This document shows positions 8,421 through 17,853 of a stretch of DNA of 64,000 nt, one piece after another (the stretch's first letter is position 1; each line of letters opens with the position of its first letter). A program made the position numbers and the translations under genes. Source of the stretch: DASVNK01 sp964478815 (lineage in GTDB: Bacteria > Verrucomicrobiota > Verrucomicrobiia > Limisphaerales > SXQI01); NCBI GenBank assembly GCA_964478815.1, contig CAYZKY010000007.1, positions 1 to 64,000 on the forward strand. Reading direction: 5' to 3'. The notes under the pieces are model-generated. The model made no database searches and had not been told where the DNA came from. It saw nothing but the letters and a program-made list of their open reading frames with translations.

Positions 8421-9608
8421 ATGGCCCACGACTGGCAGTGGCAGGAAGTGCAATTGCTCGGAAAGGTTAGCGATTCAGCGCTGGCGCGCCGAATGGGGAA
8501 GACCGTCTGGGCTGTGCGTAAAATGCGGCTATCCAGGGGAATTGCCCCCTTTCATCCTCGGTCACCGTTTCGATACTGGAAAGCGAGTGAACTGCGGCTG
8601 CTGGGCAAATACCCGGATGCCATTGTGGCCCAGCGGTTGCGCCGCAGTCGCGGTTCGGTGCAGCGGCAGCGAGCGTACCGCCGAATCCCGAGTCCCATCC
8701 CCGCCGCTCGTCCGTGGAAAGCAACGGATGTCCTTCTCTTGGGAGGAGTCGCGGACGGGGACGTGGCGCGACGCACGCAACGGACACTCCCCGCGGTCGA
8801 AACCAAACGCCGAAGAATGCGGATGAAGAATCCTGGCCGAAAGCGGTCATTTTACTTCTGGCGTCCAAAAGAAGAGAAGCTCCTCGGAAAGCTCACCGAC
8901 TTGGAAGCCTCGCTCCGACTCGGTCGGAGCAAAGCATCGGTGGCCTACCGTCGAAGGCGGCTTGGTATCGAACCGAAGTATCCCCCCACGGCCTCCCGGC
9001 GGTGGGAGAAGGCAGAGGAGCAAATCCTAGGCCAGAAATCCGACGAAGAAGCCGCGAGACTCCTCGGGAGATCGGTGGCCGCCGTGGCCGAGCGCCGCTG
9101 CAAACGCGGCATACCCAAGCGCGACGCAAAGGTGAAAAATTACACGAAGCAGGAAGACAGATTCCTCGGCACCATGCCCGATGAGACACTGGCTCGTAAG
9201 CTCAAGCGTTCGGTGGCGGCGATCAAGGCCAGACGCGTTGCGTTCGGGATTGCGCGGTACAACAGCACCCTGCATCGATGGACTCCCGAGGAGGATGCCC
9301 TCTTGGGCCGCCTCACCGACCGGGCTATGGCGGACAAGCTTGGGGTGAGTGGTTGGATTGTGGCGTATCGCCGACGGCAAGCAGGCCTTCCGGCCCGTTC
9401 AGAACACCATCGGCTATGGACTAAACAGGAGGAGAAGTTGCTCGGAACCGCTTCCGATACGGAGATTGCCCGGCGGCTGGGCCGTCCGCTTTCGAGCGTT
9501 TGCAGCAGGCGTCAGAAACTCAGGATTCCCAATGCCTACTGGCACAAGCGCATCGGGCGGGAACGCCAATTCGCAGGACGCAAACCAGCGCGCCGGGCGA
9601 CTTTGTGA
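8421..9608 (+). CDS. protein of eight tandem Myb/SANT-like helix-turn-helix repeats
   Basis: A 395-residue basic protein made almost wholly of eight repeats of about 46-50 residues. Each starts with W or Y, then L-L-G, an Asp, Ala, and a basic recognition-type helix ending in RR. Tryptophans open repeats at about residues 7, 53, 99 and 147, and the pattern continues to KLLGTASDTEIARRLGRP near the C-terminus. The consensus (WTxxEDxLLGxxxDxxLAxxLxRS and VxARRxxxGI) is that of Myb/SANT or homeodomain-like HTHs. Sequence-specific DNA binding with a long footprint is inferred. There is no catalytic domain, signal peptide or membrane segment. The ATG follows an AAGAAG ribosome site. Confidence 0.75.
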   Translation: MAHDWQWQEVQLLGKVSDSALARRMGKTVWAVRKMRLSRGIAPFHPRSPFRYWKASELRLLGKYPDAIVAQRLRRSRGSVQRQRAYRRIPSPIPAARPWKATDVLLLGGVADGDVARRTQRTLPAVETKRRRMRMKNPGRKRSFYFWRPKEEKLLGKLTDLEASLRLGRSKASVAYRRRRLGIEPKYPPTASRRWEKAEEQILGQKSDEEAARLLGRSVAAVAERRCKRGIPKRDAKVKNYTKQEDRFLGTMPDETLARKLKRSVAAIKARRVAFGIARYNSTLHRWTPEEDALLGRLTDRAMADKLGVSGWIVAYRRRQAGLPARSEHHRLWTKQEEKLLGTASDTEIARRLGRPLSSVCSRRQKLRIPNAYWHKRIGRERQFAGRKPARRATL

Positions 9609-9829
9609 GGTCTCCGAGGCATCGACCGAGCGGGTTCATCCACGATTGGCCACGACCATGCGATCCCTCGACCCGCCTCAAGGGCTGGAACCTTTTTGAA
9701 GAGATTCTCTTTCCATCGGTCACGGCGGCGGTGTGCATGCCGTCTGACGCCGGGCGATTCCTGCCTGTTCAGCGTCGCGGCTCGTGGGTGGCCGCGCCGA
9801 ATTGCTCCCGGAAATCGAGCACGGCCGGG

Positions 9830-12367
9830 TCAGTCCAGGAAAACCCCGCTCACGACGCAGTTAAACCCGTTCTGGCGCAACACCCGGATGATCACATTCC
9901 GTTGCACGTTCCAAACGAGGTACGCGCCGCCTTGAAACCCGGTCAGAATCTGGCTGTTCAGCACGGTGCCGGTCGAACGATCGACAATTTCGACCGCCTG
10001 CTGGCGGTTGCCGTTGTCGAAATCGGTGCAATACAGCGCCACCCGATGATGCAAGTTGTCGTTGAAATTCAGGAAGATTTGCAGCGTCCCGCCACTGTAC
10101 CAGCATGCCCCCACCCGCGCATCGGAGCCCGGCCGTTCCAAACCAGCCGGATTCGTCGTCGGATCCGCCCACGCGAAAAACGGGCTGCTGTCTTGGACAA
10201 TTTCGGCATAGGGCGCTTTCACCGACCCGATTCCCGCCATCAGATAACCGGAAGCGCCGTACATTCCTTCCCAATTTCCCTGCGTGACTGAGTCCTTGCC
10301 GAGAAAGGTGGCGCTGGCGGCTCCGCCCCCGGGCGAAGCAGGCAGCAAGGTCATGATCAACTCGCTCGACCACGGCGAGACCCCGGCTTGATTCCCGGCC
10401 CGCACCTTGTATCCGTACGTCCCGCCCGGCGTCAGGCCGCTGTTCAAAAAAGTCGTGACGTTCGAAAGCACCGTGTAACTCCGCACGCCCGCGGTGGAGC
10501 CCACCACCCGCCGGTAGATTTCGAAAAAAGCCTCATTCTCGGATTTATCCGTCCATTCGACTGAAACTCGATTCGACGAGATCAGGATCGGCCTCATTCC
10601 GGTGGGAGTCGCCGGAATAGCCCGTTCGCCCGTGTCCGATAGAGCGGTGATAATGCCGATGCTCGGATTGAAATAGCTGCCGCTCGCCGTCCGTTCAACC
10701 TTGACCGCCCGAATCATGTAGGAATCGCGCGGCGACCCCCCGGTATCGGTGAACGAACGTCCGTTCGCCACCGAATTGAGCGGGGTAATGCGGGCAAACG
10801 GGCCGTCGACCGACTTGGCCCGATAAATAACATACCCGAAAACATCCGGATCTTGCGACGGCCCCCAGGTTACCTTCGCGCCGTCCTCGCTGGCCTCGAC
10901 CGCCACCTCCGAGGGCGGCGGGAACGGGTGTTGGCGCAAGGTCGGATCCCCCAGCAGCGAGACGTGTGTGAGATAGGTGCCGGGATTCTCCCGCGCATAT
11001 ACTCCGCCAAATCGGTTGTTCTGCGTCTTGAGCGTGCTGTAACCGAGTGTTTCGCCCAGCGCCATGTGATGCACCCACCAATGCGGGCGGCCGGCCCACA
11101 TCACCGCCAGGCAATCGCCGGAGCCCAGGGCGGTTCGCATGAAATTGCCCGTGTTATCCCAATCTCCGAAGTAGCTCCCAAACAGCATCAGGAAGGTGGT
11201 TTTGATGTCGATGTTCGCCAGCTCGGTGGAGGTGCCGATGCCAATCGCTCCCAGATAGAATCCCGCCCCGCCGCCGAATCCCCACGAGTATGGCTCGGAC
11301 GATATCGTCGAAACGAACGAGAATGGCGCGATTTCGAACGTCTTGCCGGGGCCGAACAGCGGCGCAAAATTCCGCCAGCCGCTCGCGGCAAAGGCCTCTC
11401 CAACAAACGTGCCGAAATTGTCACAAACGAAACCGGCCCTAGGTTTCACCAACCGCCCGTGCCGGTACTCGTGATTGCGCTTGAGATAATTCCGGTGCAG
11501 CTCCACCTCGCCGATGGGCGGAGTCCGGGTGGCAAAAGAATTCAGGTTCGAGAGGTCGACCCGGCCCACCGCCAGCTCGACCGGCGAAGGCAGCTCGGTC
11601 TGATCGAACTTCCCGTCCCCAGGCACGTTCCAGTTCGCCGCCCGTGCCGCCGTCTGCGTGTTGGCCGTTGTGTCCGTCCACTTGGCGGTGAGTTCGCCAT
11701 AATAGACATCCGCCGGCCAGGCCCCGAAATGGTCCGAATGGCCATCCGGCGCGAACGCCCCCGAATAGGGCACCGGCACATGGCCGAAGAGAAACACCGC
11801 TTTGACCCGCTTCTGGCTGGCGACGAAATCCGACAGGATGAAGCTTTTGATCGCGGCCGGGCTGTCCGTCCGGGCGACATCCCGGCGGATGACCTCCCAG
11901 CCTTCGCCGAGCAGATCTCGTTGCAGTTGCGCGAGTTCGGCGGTCAGATCGGCCGCGTAGGTCTTGTCGACAATCAGAATCACCGCGCCGCGGGAGTCTG
12001 GCATCGGCACGTTGATGCCCGCCAACGCGTAGCCGGTGCCAAGGTAACCCGCTTCCGTGAACTTCATCACCCGGTACTCGTAGGCCACGCCCGTCGTGAC
12101 GTTCGTATCGGTGTAGGAAGTGGCCGAACCGACCAGCGCGCGCAGCTGCGTCCAACTCGTAGCTTCAGGTGCCTTGCGGGAGATTTTGATCGTCGAGGCA
12201 TCCGCCGCCCGCGGCCAGTTCAGAGTGATGCGGGCCGGCGCGGTCGCAACCGCGACGCTGACCTGCACCGCGTAGTCGGCCGCCGACGATTGTCCGAATG
12301 AGGCTCGGGGCATGAAAGCCAAGAGCGCAAAGGTCAGAACGAATCCGAATAACACCTTTCGCGGCAT
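9830..12367 (-). CDS. secreted C25-like protein with FN3 domains
   Basis: An 845-residue exported protein. The signal peptide is MPRKVLFGFVLTFALLAFMP and following, with FGQ as a likely cleavage site. A first FN3-like domain spans about 40-120. Residues 130-460 resemble the gingipain-like C25 fold: VILIVDKTYAADL, VFLFGHVPVPYSG, VELAVGRVDLSN, LFGSYFGDWD and LLGDPTLRQHP. I cannot point to a certain His-Cys dyad, so proteolysis is unproven. Two more FN3 domains follow (about 470-680), then a C-terminal domain (QGNWEGMYGASGY, VALYCTDFDN, FNCVVSGVF) seen in secreted proteins of Acidobacteria and Planctomycetes. A cell-surface or extracellular role is likely. It has no operon partners. Confidence 0.72.
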   Translation of the reverse strand: MPRKVLFGFVLTFALLAFMPRASFGQSSAADYAVQVSVAVATAPARITLNWPRAADASTIKISRKAPEATSWTQLRALVGSATSYTDTNVTTGVAYEYRVMKFTEAGYLGTGYALAGINVPMPDSRGAVILIVDKTYAADLTAELAQLQRDLLGEGWEVIRRDVARTDSPAAIKSFILSDFVASQKRVKAVFLFGHVPVPYSGAFAPDGHSDHFGAWPADVYYGELTAKWTDTTANTQTAARAANWNVPGDGKFDQTELPSPVELAVGRVDLSNLNSFATRTPPIGEVELHRNYLKRNHEYRHGRLVKPRAGFVCDNFGTFVGEAFAASGWRNFAPLFGPGKTFEIAPFSFVSTISSEPYSWGFGGGAGFYLGAIGIGTSTELANIDIKTTFLMLFGSYFGDWDNTGNFMRTALGSGDCLAVMWAGRPHWWVHHMALGETLGYSTLKTQNNRFGGVYARENPGTYLTHVSLLGDPTLRQHPFPPPSEVAVEASEDGAKVTWGPSQDPDVFGYVIYRAKSVDGPFARITPLNSVANGRSFTDTGGSPRDSYMIRAVKVERTASGSYFNPSIGIITALSDTGERAIPATPTGMRPILISSNRVSVEWTDKSENEAFFEIYRRVVGSTAGVRSYTVLSNVTTFLNSGLTPGGTYGYKVRAGNQAGVSPWSSELIMTLLPASPGGGAASATFLGKDSVTQGNWEGMYGASGYLMAGIGSVKAPYAEIVQDSSPFFAWADPTTNPAGLERPGSDARVGACWYSGGTLQIFLNFNDNLHHRVALYCTDFDNGNRQQAVEIVDRSTGTVLNSQILTGFQGGAYLVWNVQRNVIIRVLRQNGFNCVVSGVFLD

Positions 12368-12634
12368 GAGATATCCTGATTCATTCGCATAACATGACCC
12401 GCCGGCCTTGACAACCTAAACCGGCGGCAAATCTCCCACGGGAAGTCGCCGCCAGCATGTGCGATAGGTCGCGCAGGTGGGGGCGGGCACCAAAGGTTTG
12501 CTTCGGAGCGTCAGCCGCTCAATGCCGCTCGTCTTGGCGTGGCGGGAGCTAAGGACTCCTGTGCGCCAGGAACCAAAATGCCGTTCATAAAATCCACTTG
12601 ACGCCGAAAAGGCCGAATTTTAGCTTTTTCCGAC

Positions 12635-13654
12635 ATGAAGGCAAAACCACGGCAAACTGTTTTGGGCCTCGCGATCCTACTGATGCTGGCGGCTAATTCC
12701 GTCTCCGCCGAAATAGTCCCGCCGCGCTGGCTCGTTCCCGTATGGCTCTACGGGCAGGTGGGGCGCGAACTCAATGTTTATTTCGACGCCGCTTTCGCTC
12801 CGGGCGATCACCCTGGCCCGTTTCGCTTCGAGGTGGATAGTGGAGCGGGCCGGCAGTTCAACGACCGATGGCAACTTGTGCCGGCGACCACCAACCGGGT
12901 CACGGTGGTGTTTTCCGCCTATTGCGGGACGGAACTTCTGGCGACCGCCACGGCCAAGGTGCAGATCGGCAACAGCCATGTGCCGGCTGGGCGCCGCGTG
13001 CATGTGCTCGGAGACAGCACCCTGGCCGAAGGGTCGGTGCTGGCCGAGTTAAAACGCCTCGGCGGGCCGGAAACGAGAGGCTCCAAGTCGACCACGCGGG
13101 CGGATTCGACCGGAACCCTCCAGACGTTCCATCACGAAGCCGTGCCGAACCGCACCACTGGGGATTTCGGTTTCCTTCTTTACCAGGATGTTATCGCCTT
13201 CGTTCACCTCGGCATCAACGATATGATTCGATCCCTCGGGGACGAGGAGATGATCGAGGCGACGGAAGCGGCCTTGGACAATTTGGAAGGTATCGTAACC
13301 AAGTTTCGATTGATCGCGCTGTCGCCGCCTATTCCGCCCGCCCTTGAGCAGGACGCATTCGGTTCCATGAAAGGCAGCGGCATCAGCCGCTGGCGGTACA
13401 AACGCAACCGGGACTATTTATGCGCCGCCATTCTGGATCGCTTCGCCAATCGAAGCAAAATTTGGCTGGTGCCCATGCATCTTTCGGTCGACCCAGATAG
13501 TGGCTTTCCCTGGGAGGAGAAACCTTGGAGTTCCCGGAATTCCGCCCCAAGGCCGGTCCAGACCGACCCGCTACATCCGAGTCCCTCGGGGAGTTGGCAA
13601 ATGGCGGACGCCTTGCATAGCTTCTTTGCCATCGCCCTGCTGAACAAGCAGTAG
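12635..13654 (+). CDS. secreted SGNH/GDSL hydrolase
   Basis: A 339-residue protein with a signal peptide (LGLAILLMLAANSVSA). A beta-sandwich-like N-terminal part (about 30-115) precedes an SGNH domain. VHVLGDSTL gives block I with Ser128; GIND at 193-196 gives block III with Asn195; DPLH at 311-314 supplies the catalytic Asp and His. The family hydrolyses ester bonds in lipids, acetylated sugars or rhamnogalacturonan. The layout resembles rhamnogalacturonan acetylesterase-type enzymes, but the substrate is not readable. Block II is weak. The gene is separate from both neighbours. Confidence 0.78.
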   Translation: MKAKPRQTVLGLAILLMLAANSVSAEIVPPRWLVPVWLYGQVGRELNVYFDAAFAPGDHPGPFRFEVDSGAGRQFNDRWQLVPATTNRVTVVFSAYCGTELLATATAKVQIGNSHVPAGRRVHVLGDSTLAEGSVLAELKRLGGPETRGSKSTTRADSTGTLQTFHHEAVPNRTTGDFGFLLYQDVIAFVHLGINDMIRSLGDEEMIEATEAALDNLEGIVTKFRLIALSPPIPPALEQDAFGSMKGSGISRWRYKRNRDYLCAAILDRFANRSKIWLVPMHLSVDPDSGFPWEEKPWSSRNSAPRPVQTDPLHPSPSGSWQMADALHSFFAIALLNKQ

Positions 13655-13732
13655 CGTTGAAGCTCTCGCCCGAAAGCCTGATCCACCCGCATGAAGCCTG
13701 TTTAGAAGACGTTTCGCCGCGACGGGGGTGTC

Positions 13733-14377
13733 ATGAAAGGCCATCCGCGAGTTCCTCCTCGAGTGTTTCTGGTCGATGACCATACTCTCTTGGTCGAGGC
13801 GCTGAGCGTCGCCTTCGCCCAATCTGGCCAGACGAAAGTAGTCGGATGCGCCCGCTCGGCGGAGGATGCCCAAATGTCTCTTCGGCAGGCTCGGGCCGAC
13901 GTGGCACTCCTCGATGTCGTGCTGCCGGGCCGGAGCGGGGTGGACTTGGCTCGATGGGTCTTGGAACAGTCCCCAGCCCCCAAAGTCATCTGGATGTCCC
14001 ACTATGCCGATGAGGATCTCTTCACTTTGGGAAAAGCGTTAGGGGTCAGCGGCTTTGTCTCGAAGCGAGCCAGCTTGACCGATTTCGAACGGAGCATCCT
14101 CCTTGTCCAAGACGGCCGCTCGGTCTGGCCCGGTCCCGCCGGAAGGGAGCGGCATGTCCGGCCCGTGCCTCCCGAGCGGTTTGGGCTCTCCGGGCGCAGA
14201 TTCGAAACGCTGCTCGCCATCGCGAACGGATTATCCACCAAACAAATCGCTGGCCAGTTGGGCATCAGCACCCGCACCGCTGAAGAGTACCGCAGCGACG
14301 TGTGCGGGCTGCTCCATGTTCATTCTGTGGCCGAACTGGTCAAATTCTGCATCCGCAATGGCTGGGTCGATCCTTGA
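13733..14377 (+). CDS. NarL/LuxR-type response regulator
   Basis: A 214-residue two-component regulator. The receiver domain has the acidic pair D15-D16, the phospho-acceptor D61 (LLDVVLP), Ser89 in WMSHY and K111 in GFVSK. The C-terminal LuxR-type HTH spans about 152-214 (LSGRRFETLLAIANGLSTKQ, IAGQLGISTRTAEEYRS). No histidine kinase lies nearby. Two palindromes in the next intergenic region (14471-14486 and 14578-14608) lie between this gene and the beta-helix/RHS operon and are plausible targets, which is inference from position only. Confidence 0.9.
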   Translation: MKGHPRVPPRVFLVDDHTLLVEALSVAFAQSGQTKVVGCARSAEDAQMSLRQARADVALLDVVLPGRSGVDLARWVLEQSPAPKVIWMSHYADEDLFTLGKALGVSGFVSKRASLTDFERSILLVQDGRSVWPGPAGRERHVRPVPPERFGLSGRRFETLLAIANGLSTKQIAGQLGISTRTAEEYRSDVCGLLHVHSVAELVKFCIRNGWVDP

Positions 14378-14470
14378 GTGGCGGCCTCGGCGGCGTTCTG
14401 GTTCCCTAAACACACCTTCTCTGATCGATTCGCACGAGCTTCAAACGCGAGACTTCCGGTGGTTTATACC

Positions 14471-14486
14471 CCCGTACTTGTACGGG
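14471..14486. promoter_or_regulatory. GTAC palindrome, candidate regulator site 1
   Basis: CCCGTACTTGTACGGG is a palindrome with seven-base arms around TT. A related inverted pair occurs about 110 bp downstream, both upstream of the start at 14734. Confidence 0.5.
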
Positions 14487-14577
14487 TAATGGGGAGCAGA
14501 GTTTAGCCAGCCCGTTCGTTTAAGGCCGTCTTTGCTGGGTTTCGGCGCGGTCGCTGGATGAAAGTCCGTTTGTCAAT

Positions 14578-14608
14578 CCCGTACTTCTCTCAGGCGTACA
14601 AGTACGGG
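14578..14608. promoter_or_regulatory. GTAC inverted repeat, candidate regulator site 2
   Basis: CCCGTACTT at 14578-14586 is inverted as AAGTACGGG at 14600-14608. The right half also contains the CGTACAAGTACG palindrome at 14595-14606, the complement of the core of site 1. It lies 126 bp before the beta-helix gene. It could be an operator for the upstream response regulator or a leader hairpin. Confidence 0.5.
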
Positions 14609-14733
14609 GTATCGGAAAAACAACACTCCTCTATGGTCGAAATTACCAAGATAGGAGGGTAGTGCGATTTATGACAACGACCAGTCCAGCAACCGTGTTG
14701 CCCCCCTTAATGAACCTCGTCGCTGTGCATCCT

Positions 14734-17700
14734 ATGAAACGAAGCTTCCTCATCGCCCTGAGCCTCTCCCTGGCCGGATTCATCCCGTTTGCGGCAGAGT
14801 CGGCAGACGAAATCGCCGCGCCGCTCAACCTCGTGGAGCGGGACTGGCACGAGTCCCGCTGGGAGTTTACCTCGCCCGGGGTGGATGGAGCAGGCCAGCC
14901 GGTCGTCCTCACGCATGCGTTTACCGAACTCGCCACGGGATTGAATCGTTGGGATGCTTCCACTGGAGCGTTCGTGCCCGCTTCGGCGGCCTTCGGCCTG
15001 GAAGCGGGTCAGGCCGTGGTGCGCGGGGCGCAGTATGGCCTGCGAGTCCGAGCCAACGCCGACGATATCGACGGCGTGGTCGATGTCACGCTGCCGGATG
15101 GCCAGCGGCTCCTGCTGCAAACGGTGGGGATTGCGCTCACCGATCCCGACAACGGACGGAGCATCTTTCTGGGCGAGGTGCGGGAAAGCATCGGCATTCT
15201 CGCCGACGATCACACGGTCATTTATCCCTCGGCGTTTAGCGGCTACGAAGCCGATATCCGCGTGACCTCCCGTCTGGATGGGTTTGCGAGCGACGTCCTC
15301 CTGCGCGAGGCCATCGACCGCCCAGCCGTGCTCGCGCACGGCCTGGACCCCGACAAGGTCCGGCTGGAAGTCTGGCATCAAGTGCTGGTCAATCCCCAGC
15401 CCCGAGTCGAGGGCAGTCCGCTCGAACGGCTCGACGGGCGGAACGATTCGGATCAACTCATCGATTTTGGCTCGATGCGCATGGCGCTCGGCAAAGCCTT
15501 CGCGTTCGGCAATGAGGCGGCGAACGTTTCTGACACTCTTTCAGTCGCTAAGGAGTGGGTGCGGATCGACGGTTTGGATTTTCTCATCGAGAGCATCCCG
15601 TTTGCCGAAGCCGAAATGCAATTGGAGGCTCTGCCGCCCCGGGCCGAGGCGCGTCTCGTTCCGCGCGACCGGCTGGACCGGGCCTTCGCGAGCGCACGCC
15701 AAGGGCGGCGCAGCCGGCCAGTTTCCCTGGCCACGGCGACGCGGACGGAGACAAGACCGAAGACTTTCGCCAGCGTCGCTCGCGGTTCAGCCCGCCCTGG
15801 CTCCGCCTATGTCATCGATTACGACCTGCTTTCGGTGACGACCAACATGACGCTCAAGGGGGATACGACCTACTACGTCTCCAGCGCGGTTAACCTGGCC
15901 GGGAACACGATTCTGGAGGCGGGCTGCGTCGTAAAGTTTACCAACCAACCGGCGGCTACGGTTGGGATTACCATCTGGGACACCTTCGAGTGCAACACCG
16001 TGCCATATTGTCCGGCGGTCTTCACCGCCAAGGATGATAACTCGGTCGGGGAGCCCATCCCGGGCAGTTCCGGCAGCCCGAGCGGCACGTACGCCTTGTA
16101 CAACCTGGCCTTCGCTCACAGCTCGACCAACACCGCCGCGATCCAGCTCCACGACTTCCGGAGCAGCTACGGCGTGAGCGGCGTTCACATCGCCCGGCGC
16201 ACGGGGACAAGCGAGATTTGGAACGCGCAGATTCAGGACTGCCAGAACGGCATCGACCTCGCCCGTGCAGATGTGACCGTGCGCAATGCGCTCATCCGGG
16301 AGGTGACCTATGCCTTCCTCTTCGAGGGTTCAAGCGTCAGCAAGAATGCCGACGGGGAGCATGTCACGATTCACGACGCGAACAAGATTCATCACTTGAC
16401 CGCGAGTTCCTCGAGTTGCACCACAGATCTGACCAACTCTCTCGCGACGATCATCGCCGCCAGCTCCTCCGCCGGGCTCTCCACGAACAACACCTATGTC
16501 TTTACCAACGACCCGGGCCTCTACCTGAGCGTGACCAATGGGGCGCACTACCTGGCGGCCGGGAGCGCCTACCGGGATGTGGGAACGTCGGGCCTCTCCT
16601 CGCGTATGCTCTCCATCCTGCCGTTGACGACGACCTACGCCCCCACGCCTCTGACCTCCAATTTTGCCGCCGATACGACCCTCGCCCCGACGGTGCAGCG
16701 GGACACGGACACGCCGGACCTGGGCTACCATTACTACCCGCTCGATTATCTCTGGGGCGGGCTCACCATCTCCAACAGCGTCACGGTGCTCTTGACCAAC
16801 GGGGTCGCGGTGGGTGTGTTCGGGGCGGACGCTACCTTCCTCGACGACGGGGCCAAGGTGGTGTCGGAAGGCACTCCGGCCAATCTCAATCGAATCGTGA
16901 CGCTGGTCACGGTGCAGGAACAGCCCACGACTTTGACGCCCACCAACACTTATCTGGCGCTCTTCAACAATCTGTCCGCGTCCTTCACCAACGCGAGCGA
17001 AGTGAACGCCAGATTTACGGAGGTGGCCGTGCTGGGTGCGGACGAGGACTACCGAGCCGTTCAGGGGAGCGGGGGCAAGCGGAGCGTAACCTTCGCCCAT
17101 TCTGTCCTTCGGAATGCATACCTGGCCAATTACACGCTCCTCACGAATGCCTCCTCGGCGTTGCACCTGACCAACTCGCTTCTGGAGCGGGTGCTCATGG
17201 AGAACACGCAGTACAGCGGGACGAATGTCTACAACGTCTCCCTGTCCCTCTGGAACAATCTCTTCCGACAGGGGCGCAACCGGTTCACTTATGCCGACAC
17301 GAGCAGTACCTGGTCGGTCTACGACAATCTCTTCGTGCTCTGCACGACCCCAGAGACGCTCATGGGGGCGAACAAGGTGCCGAACGATTACAACGCCTGG
17401 TACTCGACGGCGGCGCTCAGCACGACCGGGCTCAGCAACAAGACTTTGCTAAATATCGATTTCGTGGCCGGGCCGCTCGGACCATACTACTACCCCACAA
17501 GCAGTACCAATCTCTACTCTCTGGTCAACGCGGGCAGCCGCAACGCCACCAATGCCGGGTTGTACCATTTCACCACGCATACCAACCAGACCAAGGAAGC
17601 CAGCTCGGTCGTGGACATCGGCATGCACTACGTCGCCGTCGATACCGGACAGTTGCCGAGTCTGGTGCCGCAGGACGCGGACAGCGACGGCCTGCCGGAT

Positions 17701-17823
17701 TACCTCGAAGACCGCAACGGCAACGGCACGGCGGACACCGGCGAAACCAATTGGCAGGACGCCAACGATTTCGGGCTGAACGTGTTGATTACGCAACCGA
17801 AGGCCAACAGCAGCGTGCCATAA
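14734..17823 (+). CDS. secreted parallel beta-helix protein preceding RHS
   Basis: About 1029 residues from the chosen ATG, which starts a clear signal peptide (MKRSFLIALSLSLAGFIPFA). The in-frame start at 14662 would place 24 extra residues before it. The middle (about 360-980) has many short Asn/Thr/Ser-rich turns such as TNMTLKGDTTYYVSSAVNLA and AGCVVKFTNQ, typical of right-handed parallel beta-helix proteins. The C-terminus carries a thrombospondin type-3-like calcium motif (DADSDGLPDYLEDRNGNG). It ends 30 bp before the RHS gene and is probably cotranscribed with it. A cell-surface or delivery accessory role for the RHS protein is inference from context. Confidence 0.72.
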   Translation: MKRSFLIALSLSLAGFIPFAAESADEIAAPLNLVERDWHESRWEFTSPGVDGAGQPVVLTHAFTELATGLNRWDASTGAFVPASAAFGLEAGQAVVRGAQYGLRVRANADDIDGVVDVTLPDGQRLLLQTVGIALTDPDNGRSIFLGEVRESIGILADDHTVIYPSAFSGYEADIRVTSRLDGFASDVLLREAIDRPAVLAHGLDPDKVRLEVWHQVLVNPQPRVEGSPLERLDGRNDSDQLIDFGSMRMALGKAFAFGNEAANVSDTLSVAKEWVRIDGLDFLIESIPFAEAEMQLEALPPRAEARLVPRDRLDRAFASARQGRRSRPVSLATATRTETRPKTFASVARGSARPGSAYVIDYDLLSVTTNMTLKGDTTYYVSSAVNLAGNTILEAGCVVKFTNQPAATVGITIWDTFECNTVPYCPAVFTAKDDNSVGEPIPGSSGSPSGTYALYNLAFAHSSTNTAAIQLHDFRSSYGVSGVHIARRTGTSEIWNAQIQDCQNGIDLARADVTVRNALIREVTYAFLFEGSSVSKNADGEHVTIHDANKIHHLTASSSSCTTDLTNSLATIIAASSSAGLSTNNTYVFTNDPGLYLSVTNGAHYLAAGSAYRDVGTSGLSSRMLSILPLTTTYAPTPLTSNFAADTTLAPTVQRDTDTPDLGYHYYPLDYLWGGLTISNSVTVLLTNGVAVGVFGADATFLDDGAKVVSEGTPANLNRIVTLVTVQEQPTTLTPTNTYLALFNNLSASFTNASEVNARFTEVAVLGADEDYRAVQGSGGKRSVTFAHSVLRNAYLANYTLLTNASSALHLTNSLLERVLMENTQYSGTNVYNVSLSLWNNLFRQGRNRFTYADTSSTWSVYDNLFVLCTTPETLMGANKVPNDYNAWYSTAALSTTGLSNKTLLNIDFVAGPLGPYYYPTSSTNLYSLVNAGSRNATNAGLYHFTTHTNQTKEASSVVDIGMHYVAVDTGQLPSLVPQDADSDGLPDYLEDRNGNGTADTGETNWQDANDFGLNVLITQPKANSSVP

Positions 17824-17853
17824 CTCTCAACCTTTAGCCGGAAAACCTGACCT

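Noticed and set aside
10853..12301. A 482-codon plus-strand open frame
   Set aside because: It is antisense to the FN3/C25-like gene, rich in Arg/Gly/Pro, and has no motif. It is a shadow of G+C-rich codon use.
16218..17837. A 539-codon plus-strand frame overlapping the beta-helix gene
   Set aside because: Its composition is Arg/Gln/Gly-rich without hydrophobic periodicity, while the overlapping frame has a signal peptide and calcium motif.
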